Below, piece after piece: positions 26,732 through 35,610 of a stretch of DNA of 64,000 bases. Below the pieces are notes generated by a model, which was not told where the DNA came from, made no database searches, and saw only the letters and a list, made by a program, of their open reading frames with translations. Position 1 is the stretch's first letter. Each line of letters starts with the position of its first letter. The DNA is from Bacteroidota bacterium. Its GTDB lineage: Bacteria > Bacteroidota > Bacteroidia > JAFLBG01. Location: positions 106,491-170,490 of the forward strand of contig JAFLBG010000002.1 of assembly GCA_017303975.1 (NCBI GenBank), written 5' to 3'. Both the position numbers and the translations under genes were made by a program.

Positions 26732-28342
26732 TTGATTAGCGCGTTGTTTAATACCCCCGAAAACAAAAGGAAGTTTCACTATTACACTTACCTAATTGGC
26801 ATGTCCATGCTAATGATTGGCATGCCATGGTCAAAATTTCTATTAAGTGTTGCACAATTTACATTGCTCGGAAATTGGATACTTGAAGGTGATTACAAAA
26901 AAAAGTTACGTGTGTTTATTTATTCTACTCCCGCTATACTTATAAGTATTATTTTTTTCATTCACATACTAGGGCTTTTTTACTCTTCCGATTGGGCCTA
27001 TGGATTTGAAGACATACGAAAAAAAATCCCTTTACTACTGCTACCTCTATTAATTTCAACCGGACCACAATTAAAAAAGGAACACAAATATTTTTTGGTC
27101 TACTTATTTTTATCTTTTGTCTTAATTAGCTCCATTGTTAGCGTATTAGTATTAAAAGGCTATACAAGCACCATCGTAAACGATGCAAGAGACATTTCCA
27201 TATTTGTATCCCATATTCGCTTTTCATTAATGGTTTGTTTAGCAATATTTTTTTCGTTCAATTTGATTTTCACACAAGGAAAATTGAGTACAAAAATAAT
27301 TTGTATTCTACTGGCAATTTGGTTTACCTATTTTCTTTTTTTACTTCAATCGCTTACAGGAATTATTGTAATTGCATTTACGGGCACAGCAGTTATTTTA
27401 TTTTACAGCTATAAGAATGTACCCCCTTTTTACAAAATGGGAATTTCGTTTGTTGCAATATCATTAGGGATTAGCGTTGTTGCATTTATATATTACCAAA
27501 CAAATAGTTATTACAAACTAAAAAACAAAGCCTTAAACAGTAAAGAAATTGCATTGGAAAAAACTGAAAAAGGAGCATACTACTTGCACGATTTAAAATC
27601 GAGAACAAGTGAAAATGGGAGATTAATATGGATAAATGTTTGTTTTCCTGAATTAAGAGAAGAATGGAGTAAACGAAGTCAACTAAACTTTGATTCACTA
27701 GATAAAAAAGGAAATACGCTGCAACACACACTCATCCGCTTTTTGACATCGAAGGGTGAATTGAAAAATGGCGAGGCGCTGAAAAGACTTACAGATAAAG
27801 AGATTCTGGCAATTGAAAATGGAATTCCCAATTATACCTATCTGCAAAAAAATTCTATTGCGATACGAATACATCAAATAATTTGGGAGATTGATAGCTA
27901 TATTGATGGCGAGAATCCAAGCAACCATTCCGTTACCCAACGATTTGAATATTGGCAAACCGCTATTCGAATTATAAAATCAAACCTATTTTTTGGTGTA
28001 GGAACGGGGGATGTGAAACAGGCTTTTGCTCAAGAATACGAAAAAATGAATTCTCCGCTAACACCAGAAAACAGGCGAAGAGCTCACAATCAATATTTAG
28101 AAATTGCCGTGGCACTTGGTGTTGTGGGCATGATAATATTCTTGGTTTGTCTTCTTACGATTGTTAACTATAATAAGTCGCTTTTATTTTTGGCGTTTTA
28201 CGCTATGCTTTTATTGTCAATGCTTACAGAGGACACGCTAGAAACACAGGTAGGAGCAACATTCTTTTCGCTGTTTACATGCTTCTTCTTATTCATTTAC
28301 AACCCGCGTTTATCAAGCAGTATAGCTAGTAAGTCGGAGTAA
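26732..28342 (+). CDS. O-antigen ligase/polymerase-like membrane protein
   Basis: A 536-aa polytopic protein read from a TTG at 26732; the first in-frame ATG, at 26801, would remove part of the first membrane segment. About ten hydrophobic segments flank a large hydrophilic loop (residues about 260-455). The loop ends with RRAHNQYLEIAVALGVVGM, the His-containing signature of the Wzy/WaaL O-antigen ligase superfamily. These proteins join or polymerise undecaprenyl-linked glycans. Nearby glycosyltransferases and the MsbA-like exporter support a surface-polysaccharide role. Its 3' end overlaps the convergent GT9 gene by 30 bp. Whether it is the ligase that loads A-LPS onto or next to T9SS cargos cannot be told from sequence. 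Confidence 0.82.
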   Translation: MISALFNTPENKRKFHYYTYLIGMSMLMIGMPWSKFLLSVAQFTLLGNWILEGDYKKKLRVFIYSTPAILISIIFFIHILGLFYSSDWAYGFEDIRKKIPLLLLPLLISTGPQLKKEHKYFLVYLFLSFVLISSIVSVLVLKGYTSTIVNDARDISIFVSHIRFSLMVCLAIFFSFNLIFTQGKLSTKIICILLAIWFTYFLFLLQSLTGIIVIAFTGTAVILFYSYKNVPPFYKMGISFVAISLGISVVAFIYYQTNSYYKLKNKALNSKEIALEKTEKGAYYLHDLKSRTSENGRLIWINVCFPELREEWSKRSQLNFDSLDKKGNTLQHTLIRFLTSKGELKNGEALKRLTDKEILAIENGIPNYTYLQKNSIAIRIHQIIWEIDSYIDGENPSNHSVTQRFEYWQTAIRIIKSNLFFGVGTGDVKQAFAQEYEKMNSPLTPENRRRAHNQYLEIAVALGVVGMIIFLVCLLTIVNYNKSLLFLAFYAMLLLSMLTEDTLETQVGATFFSLFTCFFLFIYNPRLSSSIASKSE

Positions 28343-29317
28343 AACCTGCTTAGGAGTAATTTCATTAATACATTTACACAACCTGTTTTTCTTGCAATCG
28401 TTACACGATTTATCTAACACTAAATATTCGGCCTTTTTTCCAATTGGCGCCCATCTACCCGGATGAATCGGTTTCATTGGAGGATAAATACCCAATGCAA
28501 ATTTACCCAAGGCAGCTGCAATATGCAGTGGACCTGTACTACAAGCCAATAATCCATCGCACATAGAAATTAAAAGTATAAATTCATCCAATTTCAACTT
28601 ACCTACCACATTTACCACATTGGGTTTATTTACAAGCACTTTTAGAGCCTCTGCATCTGCAGGTACTCCACTAATAATAATATTATATTTTTCCGGAGGT
28701 AATGCATCAATTAGTTGGCTATAATTTTCTATCGGCCACTCCCTAGCGCTGCCTTTAGATTTGGCGTGTATTATTAAATTAAATTTTAGAGGATCGATAA
28801 AAGTTTTCGGAAGCGCGTGCGTTGCCGATTTCAATTTAGTTAATCCATAATACGCATGCATCTCCGAAAGTGTTGGAATGGCAGTTATTCCTAATGGTTG
28901 TAAAAGTTTAAAATTTAACTGCGCTTCATGTAAATCAGATTTCTTTCTCGTAAAATTTACTAGCCTATTACATGTAAACAAATGAAAAAAACGATGAGAA
29001 GTTCCAATTCTATTTGGGATCAGAGCCTGCTTAGCTAGCTTTGCCACCAACTTATTAGGGAAAACATGAATCAGTATATCAGCCGAATAGTTCTTTAATT
29101 TTTCTGCACCATCTCCGCTTTTCAGCTCATCGAAATTTATTATTTCATCTACATACTCGCAACAAGCAACAACCGGTATCGTATAAGCACTTGCCAAAAA
29201 ATAAATTTTTATAGCAGGATACTTCTGCTTTAAATATCCACACAGCGGAAGTGTTAAAATAACATCTCCTATGCTATCCGTTCTGCTAATAATAATTTTG
29301 GAATTTTCTTTCAACAT
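28313..29317 (-). CDS. Glycosyltransferase family 9 (heptosyltransferase-like)
   Basis: A 334-aa protein of the GT9 family, which transfers heptose or related sugars to the LPS core. Hallmarks are IIISRTDSIGDVILTLPLCGYLKQKYP at the N-terminus, the DEII region and the donor-site motif CSTGPLHIAAALGKFALGIYPP. The C-terminus carries a cysteine cluster (CNDCKKNRLCKC), common in Bacteroidota members. The upstream GT2 gene ends 1 nt before this start, so the two are translationally coupled. Its 3' end overlaps the convergent O-antigen-ligase-like gene. The exact sugar cannot be inferred. Confidence 0.9.
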   Translation of the reverse strand: MLKENSKIIISRTDSIGDVILTLPLCGYLKQKYPAIKIYFLASAYTIPVVACCEYVDEIINFDELKSGDGAEKLKNYSADILIHVFPNKLVAKLAKQALIPNRIGTSHRFFHLFTCNRLVNFTRKKSDLHEAQLNFKLLQPLGITAIPTLSEMHAYYGLTKLKSATHALPKTFIDPLKFNLIIHAKSKGSAREWPIENYSQLIDALPPEKYNIIISGVPADAEALKVLVNKPNVVNVVGKLKLDEFILLISMCDGLLACSTGPLHIAAALGKFALGIYPPMKPIHPGRWAPIGKKAEYLVLDKSCNDCKKNRLCKCINEITPKQVLLRLTSYTA

Positions 29318-29318
29318 G

Positions 29319-30071
29319 CTATTGTAGCTTCATCATTTTTCTATATTTCAAAAAAGTTGCATAGGCAGATATTATACAAATCTGTAAGCCATACCAACCA
29401 TCCAAAAAGCCAAGTTTGAAGATATAATCTTTAAAAAATTTTACAATGGGACTAACAAGCAAATGAAACACAGTAGCCCGGCTTCCCTTTTCGTAATTGG
29501 CTTTAGCGGCTATATCGGTAAAATAATTTACTTGCTTAAAATGGTCTGCTTTGGTGTAATAACTATAATGCAATATATCGCCCGTCAATTGCCTTACAGT
29601 ACTTTTAGCTTCGTGCAATTCGAATTTATCATGTGGATTAACACCCGCCCAACTTCCCTTCCTGCTATCCCACAAACGTAATTTCGTATCCGGATACCAA
29701 CCACAATGGCGAATCCACTTTCCACAATAATTTGTTAGCCGATTCATTGCATATCCGTCTGCTTCCCAATTTTCCTTTACATGCATAATCGACTTTTGCA
29801 GTTGCTCATCTAGCGCTTCATCTGCATCTAGCGACAATACGTATGGATATTGAGCTTGCGTAATAGCATAATTTTTTTGTTGAATGTGTCCTTCGAAAAC
29901 ATGTTGCACAAAACGAACGCCTTTCGATTTACAAATTTCCTCAGTCTTGTCTTTCGAAAATGAATCAACAATCACAATATCATCAGCAATTGATAAAACC
30001 GAATCTATGCAACGAGCAATATTTTTCTCCTCGTTATAGGTTATTATTACTACAGACAATTGCACTTGCAT
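29319..30071 (-). CDS. Glycosyltransferase family 2, WaaE/KdtX-like
   Basis: A 250-aa GT-A fold enzyme. The N-terminus SVVIITYNEEKNIARCIDSV is the nucleotide-sugar binding segment, DDIVIVDSFSKDKTEEIC follows, and LSLDADEAL holds the DxD-like metal site. The middle motif CGWYPDTKLRLWDSRKGSW and the GWYGLQICIISAYATFLKY C-terminal helix match the WaaE/KdtX subgroup that modifies the LPS inner core. It forms a two-gene operon with the GT9 gene downstream, separated by 1 nt. It is divergent from meaB. Confidence 0.9.
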   Translation of the reverse strand: MQVQLSVVIITYNEEKNIARCIDSVLSIADDIVIVDSFSKDKTEEICKSKGVRFVQHVFEGHIQQKNYAITQAQYPYVLSLDADEALDEQLQKSIMHVKENWEADGYAMNRLTNYCGKWIRHCGWYPDTKLRLWDSRKGSWAGVNPHDKFELHEAKSTVRQLTGDILHYSYYTKADHFKQVNYFTDIAAKANYEKGSRATVFHLLVSPIVKFFKDYIFKLGFLDGWYGLQICIISAYATFLKYRKMMKLQ

Positions 30072-30145
30072 ATACTAAAATTATAAATAAAATTGAATAC
30101 CTAAGGCACTTCCTTTTTGTTACAGATAATTAGTATTTTAGGGTT

Positions 30146-31042
30146 ATGCATCCGTTAGCAATCGATTTAAGTTACTCCAATTTACGCTCGTTAGCGAGAT
30201 GTATTACTATTGTAGAAAATGAGCTAGATGGATTTGAAGATATTCTATCTAGTTTAAAAAATGTAACCACAATTCCTGTTATAGGAATAACAGGGCCTCC
30301 TGGAGCCGGGAAAAGCAGTTTGCTGAATGAACTTATTTCGAAAATAACACTGCAAAAAAAACGTGTTGCAGTGCTTGCAATAGACCCAACATCGCCTTTT
30401 ACCAGTGGTTCTATCTTAGGAGATAGAATTCGCATGAGCGACCACTTTAACAATCCCGATGTATATATACGTTCTCTTGCTACGCGAGGTGCACTTGGAG
30501 GCTTATCTGCAAAAACGGTTGAGGTGGTTGAGGTTCTTAAAAATGCACACTTCGATTATATTTTTATAGAAACAGTTGGGGTAGGACAATCGGAAGTAGA
30601 AATTGTTGGATTGGCGGATACGGTGGTGCTGGCGCTGGTACCCGAATCCGGAGATGAGGTGCAAACCATCAAATCTGGCATTATGGAAATTGGGCACATT
30701 TACGTTGTAAATAAAAGCGACAGGGCGGGAAGCGACAGCTTTATAAAAAATTTAACGCAGTTGGCACAAAGCCGACACACCCAAAACTGGGAAGCTCCGG
30801 TACTTAAAACCGTTGCCACAAAAGGAGAAGGGATTGACTTGCTTTTAAGTAAAATAAACGAGCATCAAAAAATTGCAGCAAACACAGGCAACAGGGCTAT
30901 TTTACTTGCTGAAAAAATTTTTTCATTAATTCAACACAATAAAATGAGAGCCATAAATAAAAATGACATACGAAAAGAGGTTGAGCAAGAAATAGGCAAA
31001 GATAATTTCAACCTTTACTCTTTTGCTAAAAAATATTTTTAA
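30146..31042 (+). CDS. meaB: MeaB/ArgK-type GTPase, methylmalonyl-CoA mutase chaperone
   Basis: A 298-aa G3E-family GTPase. Walker A is GPPGAGKS (50-57), the switch region contains DPTSPFTSGSILGDRIRM (80-97), ETVGVGQSE is at 142-150, and the guanine-specificity motif NKSDRAG is at 189-195. MeaB proteins protect and reload adenosylcobalamin-dependent methylmalonyl-CoA mutase. The mutase is not in the window; in Bacteroidota it is often elsewhere. The protein is a little shorter than the approx. 330 aa typical of the group. It is a metabolic gene inserted between LPS transferases, with a convergent GT9 gene starting its 3' end only 20 nt beyond its own stop. Confidence 0.93.
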   Translation: MHPLAIDLSYSNLRSLARCITIVENELDGFEDILSSLKNVTTIPVIGITGPPGAGKSSLLNELISKITLQKKRVAVLAIDPTSPFTSGSILGDRIRMSDHFNNPDVYIRSLATRGALGGLSAKTVEVVEVLKNAHFDYIFIETVGVGQSEVEIVGLADTVVLALVPESGDEVQTIKSGIMEIGHIYVVNKSDRAGSDSFIKNLTQLAQSRHTQNWEAPVLKTVATKGEGIDLLLSKINEHQKIAANTGNRAILLAEKIFSLIQHNKMRAINKNDIRKEVEQEIGKDNFNLYSFAKKYF

Positions 31043-31061
31043 TTCCAACCCAACACTTACA

Positions 31062-32018
31062 TCAAATGCTTTTCAAAATACTGTTTTCATCAATAGCATT
31101 CATGCATTTAAAATGCTTTTTCGGGCAAGCATTAAATCCAATTTTAGAACACGGACGACACGAAAGATTTTTAACCTCAATTAGTTGAGAAGCCGGCCCC
31201 GGCAAGTAGGGATACATTCCAAATTCCGGAATTGTATTGCCCCATATAGAAATAATTTTTTTCTTTAATGCAGCTGCAATATGCATCATACCACTATCGT
31301 GTGTTAATACGGTGTTTGCATACTTTAAAACAATTGCCGATTCATGCAACGTAAGCAAACCACACAAATTTATAACATCTACCTTCGATGCTATACTGGC
31401 TGCATTAGCAACATCTTCCTTCCCTCCTATCAGTACAATCGGTTTATTAACCTTAGTTAGGAGCGAATAAATTTTTTCGTTCGGCAAACGCTTTGTTGCA
31501 AATTTTGCTCCAATTGCAAACACAACATACCTATTCAGAACGGCTCCCAGCTTCTCCAATAAAGGCTTTTCATCTGTTTGAATAAAGAAATCTAAGCCAT
31601 CATTATCGTTTACAACACCTAACTTCTCAACTGTTTGCAAATACCTATCTACAATATGTGTGTTGGGTAGTGCTTTTAATTTAAAATTAACCGATAGCCA
31701 TTTTTCGATATTTAATTTTTTAAATGCAACTGACTTTTTTCCCAAACTAGACTTCACTAAAAAGGATCGAAGGTTGTGGTGCAAATCAACTACATAATCG
31801 TATTGCTCTGCTTTCAAGCTAGGCAATACTTCCTTCAAGCTCGCATCCAAAGTATATACCTTAGATACATAGGGGTTTGGAGCCACTAAATCTACGTATG
31901 CTTTTTTGGTTAGGTAATGAATTTCAACATCGCTTAATTGCTTTTTAAGACATCGAATAACAGGCGTTGTTAAAACGATATCTCCAATAGAACTAAAACG
32001 AATAATTAATATTTTCAT
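31062..32018 (-). CDS. Glycosyltransferase family 9 (heptosyltransferase-like)
   Basis: A 318-aa GT9 enzyme. It starts MKILIIRFSSIGDIVLTTPV, the classic heptosyltransferase opening, continues with VDLHHNLRSFLVKS, and has the donor site LTHDSGMMHIAAALKKKIISIWG. The C-terminal cysteine pattern CRPCSKIGFNACPKKHFKCM is typical of Bacteroidota homologues. It is a second GT9 paralogue within 3 kb of the first, with clear divergence between the two, suggesting different acceptor positions in the LPS core. Likely transcribed alone. Confidence 0.92.
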   Translation of the reverse strand: MKILIIRFSSIGDIVLTTPVIRCLKKQLSDVEIHYLTKKAYVDLVAPNPYVSKVYTLDASLKEVLPSLKAEQYDYVVDLHHNLRSFLVKSSLGKKSVAFKKLNIEKWLSVNFKLKALPNTHIVDRYLQTVEKLGVVNDNDGLDFFIQTDEKPLLEKLGAVLNRYVVFAIGAKFATKRLPNEKIYSLLTKVNKPIVLIGGKEDVANAASIASKVDVINLCGLLTLHESAIVLKYANTVLTHDSGMMHIAAALKKKIISIWGNTIPEFGMYPYLPGPASQLIEVKNLSCRPCSKIGFNACPKKHFKCMNAIDENSILKSI

Positions 32019-32065
32019 TTTTATGTAAACCGAAAGCCGAAAGTAAATATTGTGTTGTATATAAA

Positions 32066-32094
32066 CAAAGAAAGGGCTTATCGCCCTTTCTTTG
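32066..32094 (-). terminator. Perfect 12-bp hairpin terminator
   Basis: CAAAGAAAGGGC (32066-32077) is exactly complementary to GCCCTTTCTTTG (32083-32094) with a TTATC loop. It lies 26 nt beyond the TAG stop of the type A cargo gene (32120-33034). On the minus strand it is followed by a T-rich TTTATATA stretch, as expected for a Rho-independent terminator. It also isolates the GT9 gene starting at 32018. Confidence 0.75.
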
Positions 32095-32119
32095 TAATCA
32101 AATTTTAATTTATGCTATT

Positions 32120-33034
32120 CTAATGTTTTATCAAGACCTTACCTCTGTAAACTGCATTCGACTTACTGTCTAGCAACTCATAAGAATATGCTCCTGCATT
32201 CCACGATTGTGTATCTATATTCAAACTAACACTTGTTAGATTTTGCTCTAACTGTTTTCTACCGGCAATGTCGTACACAATAATTTTTGTGGCAGAAGAA
32301 GGAACGTTAGAAAAATTTAACTCCGTGTTTGCTGGATTAGGAAACACAGATACTTCCGGTGCATCTATTGCATTCACGCTATTGTATGTTCCAGTAAGAG
32401 TAACATCATCAACATACAACACACTTCCAACTTTTCTGTTTGCCTCATACAATGCACTTGACGAGAACACAACTACCATTGTATCCGGTGTTAAATGCGC
32501 ATAATTAGGATTGTAATTCAATACGGTTGTATATTGAGCATATGTGGATGTTGTACCTGTTAGAATAGTCCCACCAGCAGCAATTGTATCCACTTGAGAA
32601 CCATTTCTTTTTTGCAACCAAACTAATGCAATTGCAGTATCAACTCCGTTGGGAGTGTACTTTGCATAAAACTCCATTTGCAATGGTTTTTGAGTACTTG
32701 CAAAACCTTGCTTTAGATTAGGAAACGCAACATAACCTGTCATACAAATCCCCCAAACGTCATCTAGCATAGTTGGTAATGGATTTGTTACTAACGAAAC
32801 AGTATGTATAGCCATAGCAGAAGCACCACCGTGCACATCGGCTGTTGCGGTAGCTTGGTAAACCGAACGAGGGTTGCTTGGATTTGCAAACACCAAAATA
32901 TTGGCAGATGGCCAACCCACTGGATCGGGATATGTGGCAACTGTCCAGTTTTCAAATCCTCCATTAGGAACTTGAGCAAATCCGCTAAGTACAAAAGAGG
33001 TGATAGCTAAGATTGATAGTAGATATTTTTTCAT
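32120..33034 (-). CDS. Secreted protein with T9SS type A sorting domain
   Basis: A 304-aa protein with signal peptide MKKYLLSILAITSFVLSGFAQ. The mature protein opens VPNGGFENWTVATYPDPVGW, as in many Bacteroidota carbohydrate-binding or PCMD-like jelly rolls. VLYVDDVTLTG closes the domain near residue 215. The last 75 residues are a type A sorting domain: VSVFPNPANTELNF, IIVYDIAGRKQLEQNL and GAYSYELLDSKSNAVYRGKVLIKH. This domain targets the protein to the T9SS and is usually removed or exchanged for A-LPS anchoring on export. The only type A protein of this standard form in the window. Substrate unknown. Confidence 0.9.
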   Translation of the reverse strand: MKKYLLSILAITSFVLSGFAQVPNGGFENWTVATYPDPVGWPSANILVFANPSNPRSVYQATATADVHGGASAMAIHTVSLVTNPLPTMLDDVWGICMTGYVAFPNLKQGFASTQKPLQMEFYAKYTPNGVDTAIALVWLQKRNGSQVDTIAAGGTILTGTTSTYAQYTTVLNYNPNYAHLTPDTMVVVFSSSALYEANRKVGSVLYVDDVTLTGTYNSVNAIDAPEVSVFPNPANTELNFSNVPSSATKIIVYDIAGRKQLEQNLTSVSLNIDTQSWNAGAYSYELLDSKSNAVYRGKVLIKH

Positions 33035-33093
33035 CTTTTAAATTTTATATGTGAAAGGCTAATTTAGTAAGATATAGGGTTAAAAGCAAACAA

Positions 33094-34938
33094 TTATGCA
33101 GTAAACGATTGCATATCGTATAGTTTTTTATACGTGCCGTTGTGCAACAGCAATTCTTGGTGTGTACCACGTTCTACTATCTCTCCTTGCTGCAACACTA
33201 CAATTTCGTCTGCATGCATAATCGTTGACAAGCGATGTGCAATGATTATAGAGGTTCTATTACGCATTAAATTATCTAATGCGTCCTGCACCAATTTTTC
33301 CGATTCAGTATCTAATGCAGATGTGGCCTCGTCCAAAATTAAAATAGGAGGATTTTTTAACACAGCACGAGCGATGCTTATCCGTTGGCGTTGTCCTCCG
33401 GATAATTTACCACCTCTATCGCCAATATTAGCATCGTAGGTTCCATCCATTTTCATTATAAAATCGTGGGCATTGGCAATTTTTGCAGCATTTATAACTT
33501 GTTCTTTAGATACGCCTGGTATTCCAAAAGCAATATTATTAAAAACGGTATCATTAAATAAAATAGATTCTTGTGTAACAATACCCAATAAGCTTCGCAA
33601 ATCTTTTATCTTCAAGTCTTTTACAGAAACACCATCGATAGACAAATTTCCCTTATCGCAATCGTAGAAGCGAGGAAGCATATCTGCCATTGTTGTTTTC
33701 CCGGAACCGGACTGCCCAACAAGTGCAATTGTTTTGCCTTTCGGGATAACAAGATTAATATCTTTTAACACCCATCCCGAATCGCCCTTTTTATAAGAGA
33801 AAGAAACACCCTCATATTTAATTTGTTTCTGAAACGAATCAATTGGCTTGGCCCCTTCCGATTCATAAATTACAACATCTGAATTAAATATTTTTTCGAT
33901 ACGTTCTATAGAAGCAACTCCCTTTTGCGCATTGTACCAAGCAATTGTAAGCGCCTTAGCCGGTGCTAAAATTTGCGAAAACATGGCAATGAAAGTTATA
34001 AATAACGATGCTTTCAAATCTTCGTCAATTACCATTTTCCCTCCTACATAAATTAATACTACCAAAACAGCAACTCCCAAAAACTCGCTTAACGGGGAAG
34101 CCAAATCGTTTTTTCGATAGGTTTTAATTTGTATATCGGTGTATTCTTGATTTAATTTATCAAACCTATTTTGCGTAAACTGTTCTGCATTAAACCCTTT
34201 AATAATACGCATTCCCGAAAGAGTTTCTTCTAAAATAGAAAAGAGCAATCCTAATTTTTCTTTTGCGTTAAACGAACTTTTTTTCAAACTAGAAGCTATC
34301 TTCCCAATTACAAAACCCGGAACAGGCAGTAAAATAAACACAACCAAGGTTAGTTTTGCGCTCATAAACAACAGCGTAGCTAACACCAAAATAATATTTA
34401 TTGGGTCTCTGAATAGCATTTCTAGCGAACTCATAATTGCCCATTCTATATCGTGCACATCGGTTGTCATACGCGACATTACATCTCCTTTTCTTTCGTT
34501 ATTGTAATAAGAGATTGGAAGTTCTAATGTTTTCTTATACAAATCATTGCGCAAATCTCTAACAACACCATTGCGAACATTTGCCAAAAAGAATTGGGCA
34601 AAATAACGTGTGATATTCTTAAGAAAAATAAATACGATAATAAGGATGCAAATAAAAATTAATGCGTTCAGTTTTCCTTCCTCTACTATTAAGGAGCTGA
34701 GTTGATAGTAAAATACATCCACAATAGAGTCGACATTTGCCGCAAGTTCGGGCTTACCCTTCAACAAATACTTTTCATATTCTTTAGGGTCCTTCATAAA
34801 TAGCAAATCCAGGAATGGAGCTACCATGGTAAGAGAAAACAACGAAAAAACAATGGAAAGTCCGTTCAAGAATATATTTAATGCAGCATATCCTTTGTAG
34901 TTTTTAATATACTTTAAAACAGTGGCAAGTCTTTTCAC
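33094..34938 (-). CDS. ABC transporter, MsbA-like lipid A/glycolipid flippase
   Basis: A 614-aa half transporter from a GTG start at 34938. The membrane part (residues about 15-340) has six predicted segments. The nucleotide-binding domain carries Walker A GQSGSGKTT (408-416), LSGGQRQR (512-519), Walker B ILILDE (532-537) and the H-loop in IIAHRLST. The layout is that of MsbA or related lipid and peptide exporters. MsbA flips lipid A-core to the outer leaflet of the inner membrane. Neighbouring LPS transferases favour this role, but exporters of peptides or lipids with this same architecture exist, so the gene symbol is left open. Confidence 0.85.
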   Translation of the reverse strand: MKRLATVLKYIKNYKGYAALNIFLNGLSIVFSLFSLTMVAPFLDLLFMKDPKEYEKYLLKGKPELAANVDSIVDVFYYQLSSLIVEEGKLNALIFICILIIVFIFLKNITRYFAQFFLANVRNGVVRDLRNDLYKKTLELPISYYNNERKGDVMSRMTTDVHDIEWAIMSSLEMLFRDPINIILVLATLLFMSAKLTLVVFILLPVPGFVIGKIASSLKKSSFNAKEKLGLLFSILEETLSGMRIIKGFNAEQFTQNRFDKLNQEYTDIQIKTYRKNDLASPLSEFLGVAVLVVLIYVGGKMVIDEDLKASLFITFIAMFSQILAPAKALTIAWYNAQKGVASIERIEKIFNSDVVIYESEGAKPIDSFQKQIKYEGVSFSYKKGDSGWVLKDINLVIPKGKTIALVGQSGSGKTTMADMLPRFYDCDKGNLSIDGVSVKDLKIKDLRSLLGIVTQESILFNDTVFNNIAFGIPGVSKEQVINAAKIANAHDFIMKMDGTYDANIGDRGGKLSGGQRQRISIARAVLKNPPILILDEATSALDTESEKLVQDALDNLMRNRTSIIIAHRLSTIMHADEIVVLQQGEIVERGTHQELLLHNGTYKKLYDMQSFTA

Positions 34939-35039
34939 TTGGTTATTATTTTGTTTTCACAAGAAATCAAAGGTACTTAAAAGAATTTGTTTGTAGAATT
35001 TTGTAACGGTAATTTAAAAAACGAACCCTAAAAGGTGTT

Positions 35040-35411
35040 CTAATTATTCTGGGCTCCTTCATCTAGCCATTTTCTTATCAACGCTTTTTCACACTTTGTA
35101 AGTGCACCGTACTTTGACCCTACAGGAGGCATTGGTGATGTTTTACTTGCAAAAACCCTATTATAAAAAGACTTATTAGTTACTTTGCTTTTGACAGTAG
35201 AATAATTATTAAAATTTCCTTTATAAAATCCCGGAGAATGACAGGCTGTTCCAGTTGCACACTTAGCAACAATAATTGGTTTTACAATAGTATTGTAGGT
35301 GGCAACGGAACTATCACACGGTCCATTGTCTTGAATAGTTTCCAAACCATCTTTTTTACATGAAAAAAAAAGTAAAAAAAATACGATACTTACTCCAACC
35401 AAATTACGCAT
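35040..35411 (-). CDS. Cytochrome-c-like lipoprotein
   Basis: A 123-aa protein with a lipoprotein signal (MRNLVGVSIVFFLLFFSC, Cys 18 as the lipidation site) followed by a short linker. The core VKPIIVAKCATGTACHSPGF aligns with small cytochrome-c-like domains of Bacteroidota, followed by MPPVGSKYGAL and a C-terminal helix (CEKALIRKWLDEGAQN), the position where such domains place the Met ligand (MPP). The heme site reads C-x5-C-H rather than CxxCH, so covalent heme binding is uncertain. Divergent from the 2297-aa gene and close to the MsbA-like gene. Confidence 0.75.
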   Translation of the reverse strand: MRNLVGVSIVFFLLFFSCKKDGLETIQDNGPCDSSVATYNTIVKPIIVAKCATGTACHSPGFYKGNFNNYSTVKSKVTNKSFYNRVFASKTSPMPPVGSKYGALTKCEKALIRKWLDEGAQNN

Positions 35412-35610
35412 ATCCTTAATTTACAAAAAATATAAAGATGCTGCAATAATATGGGTACCCACGATAAAGCTATTTTGCAACTTTATAAACTATTCTTCGT
35501 AAAACGGCAGCATGTTGCTTCTAATTCTGAAGAAATTCAATCAAGTTAGACCTTTTCATTTAACAACATATTTGATTGGAATACGAAACTTTTAAGTGTA
35601 AATTGAACAT

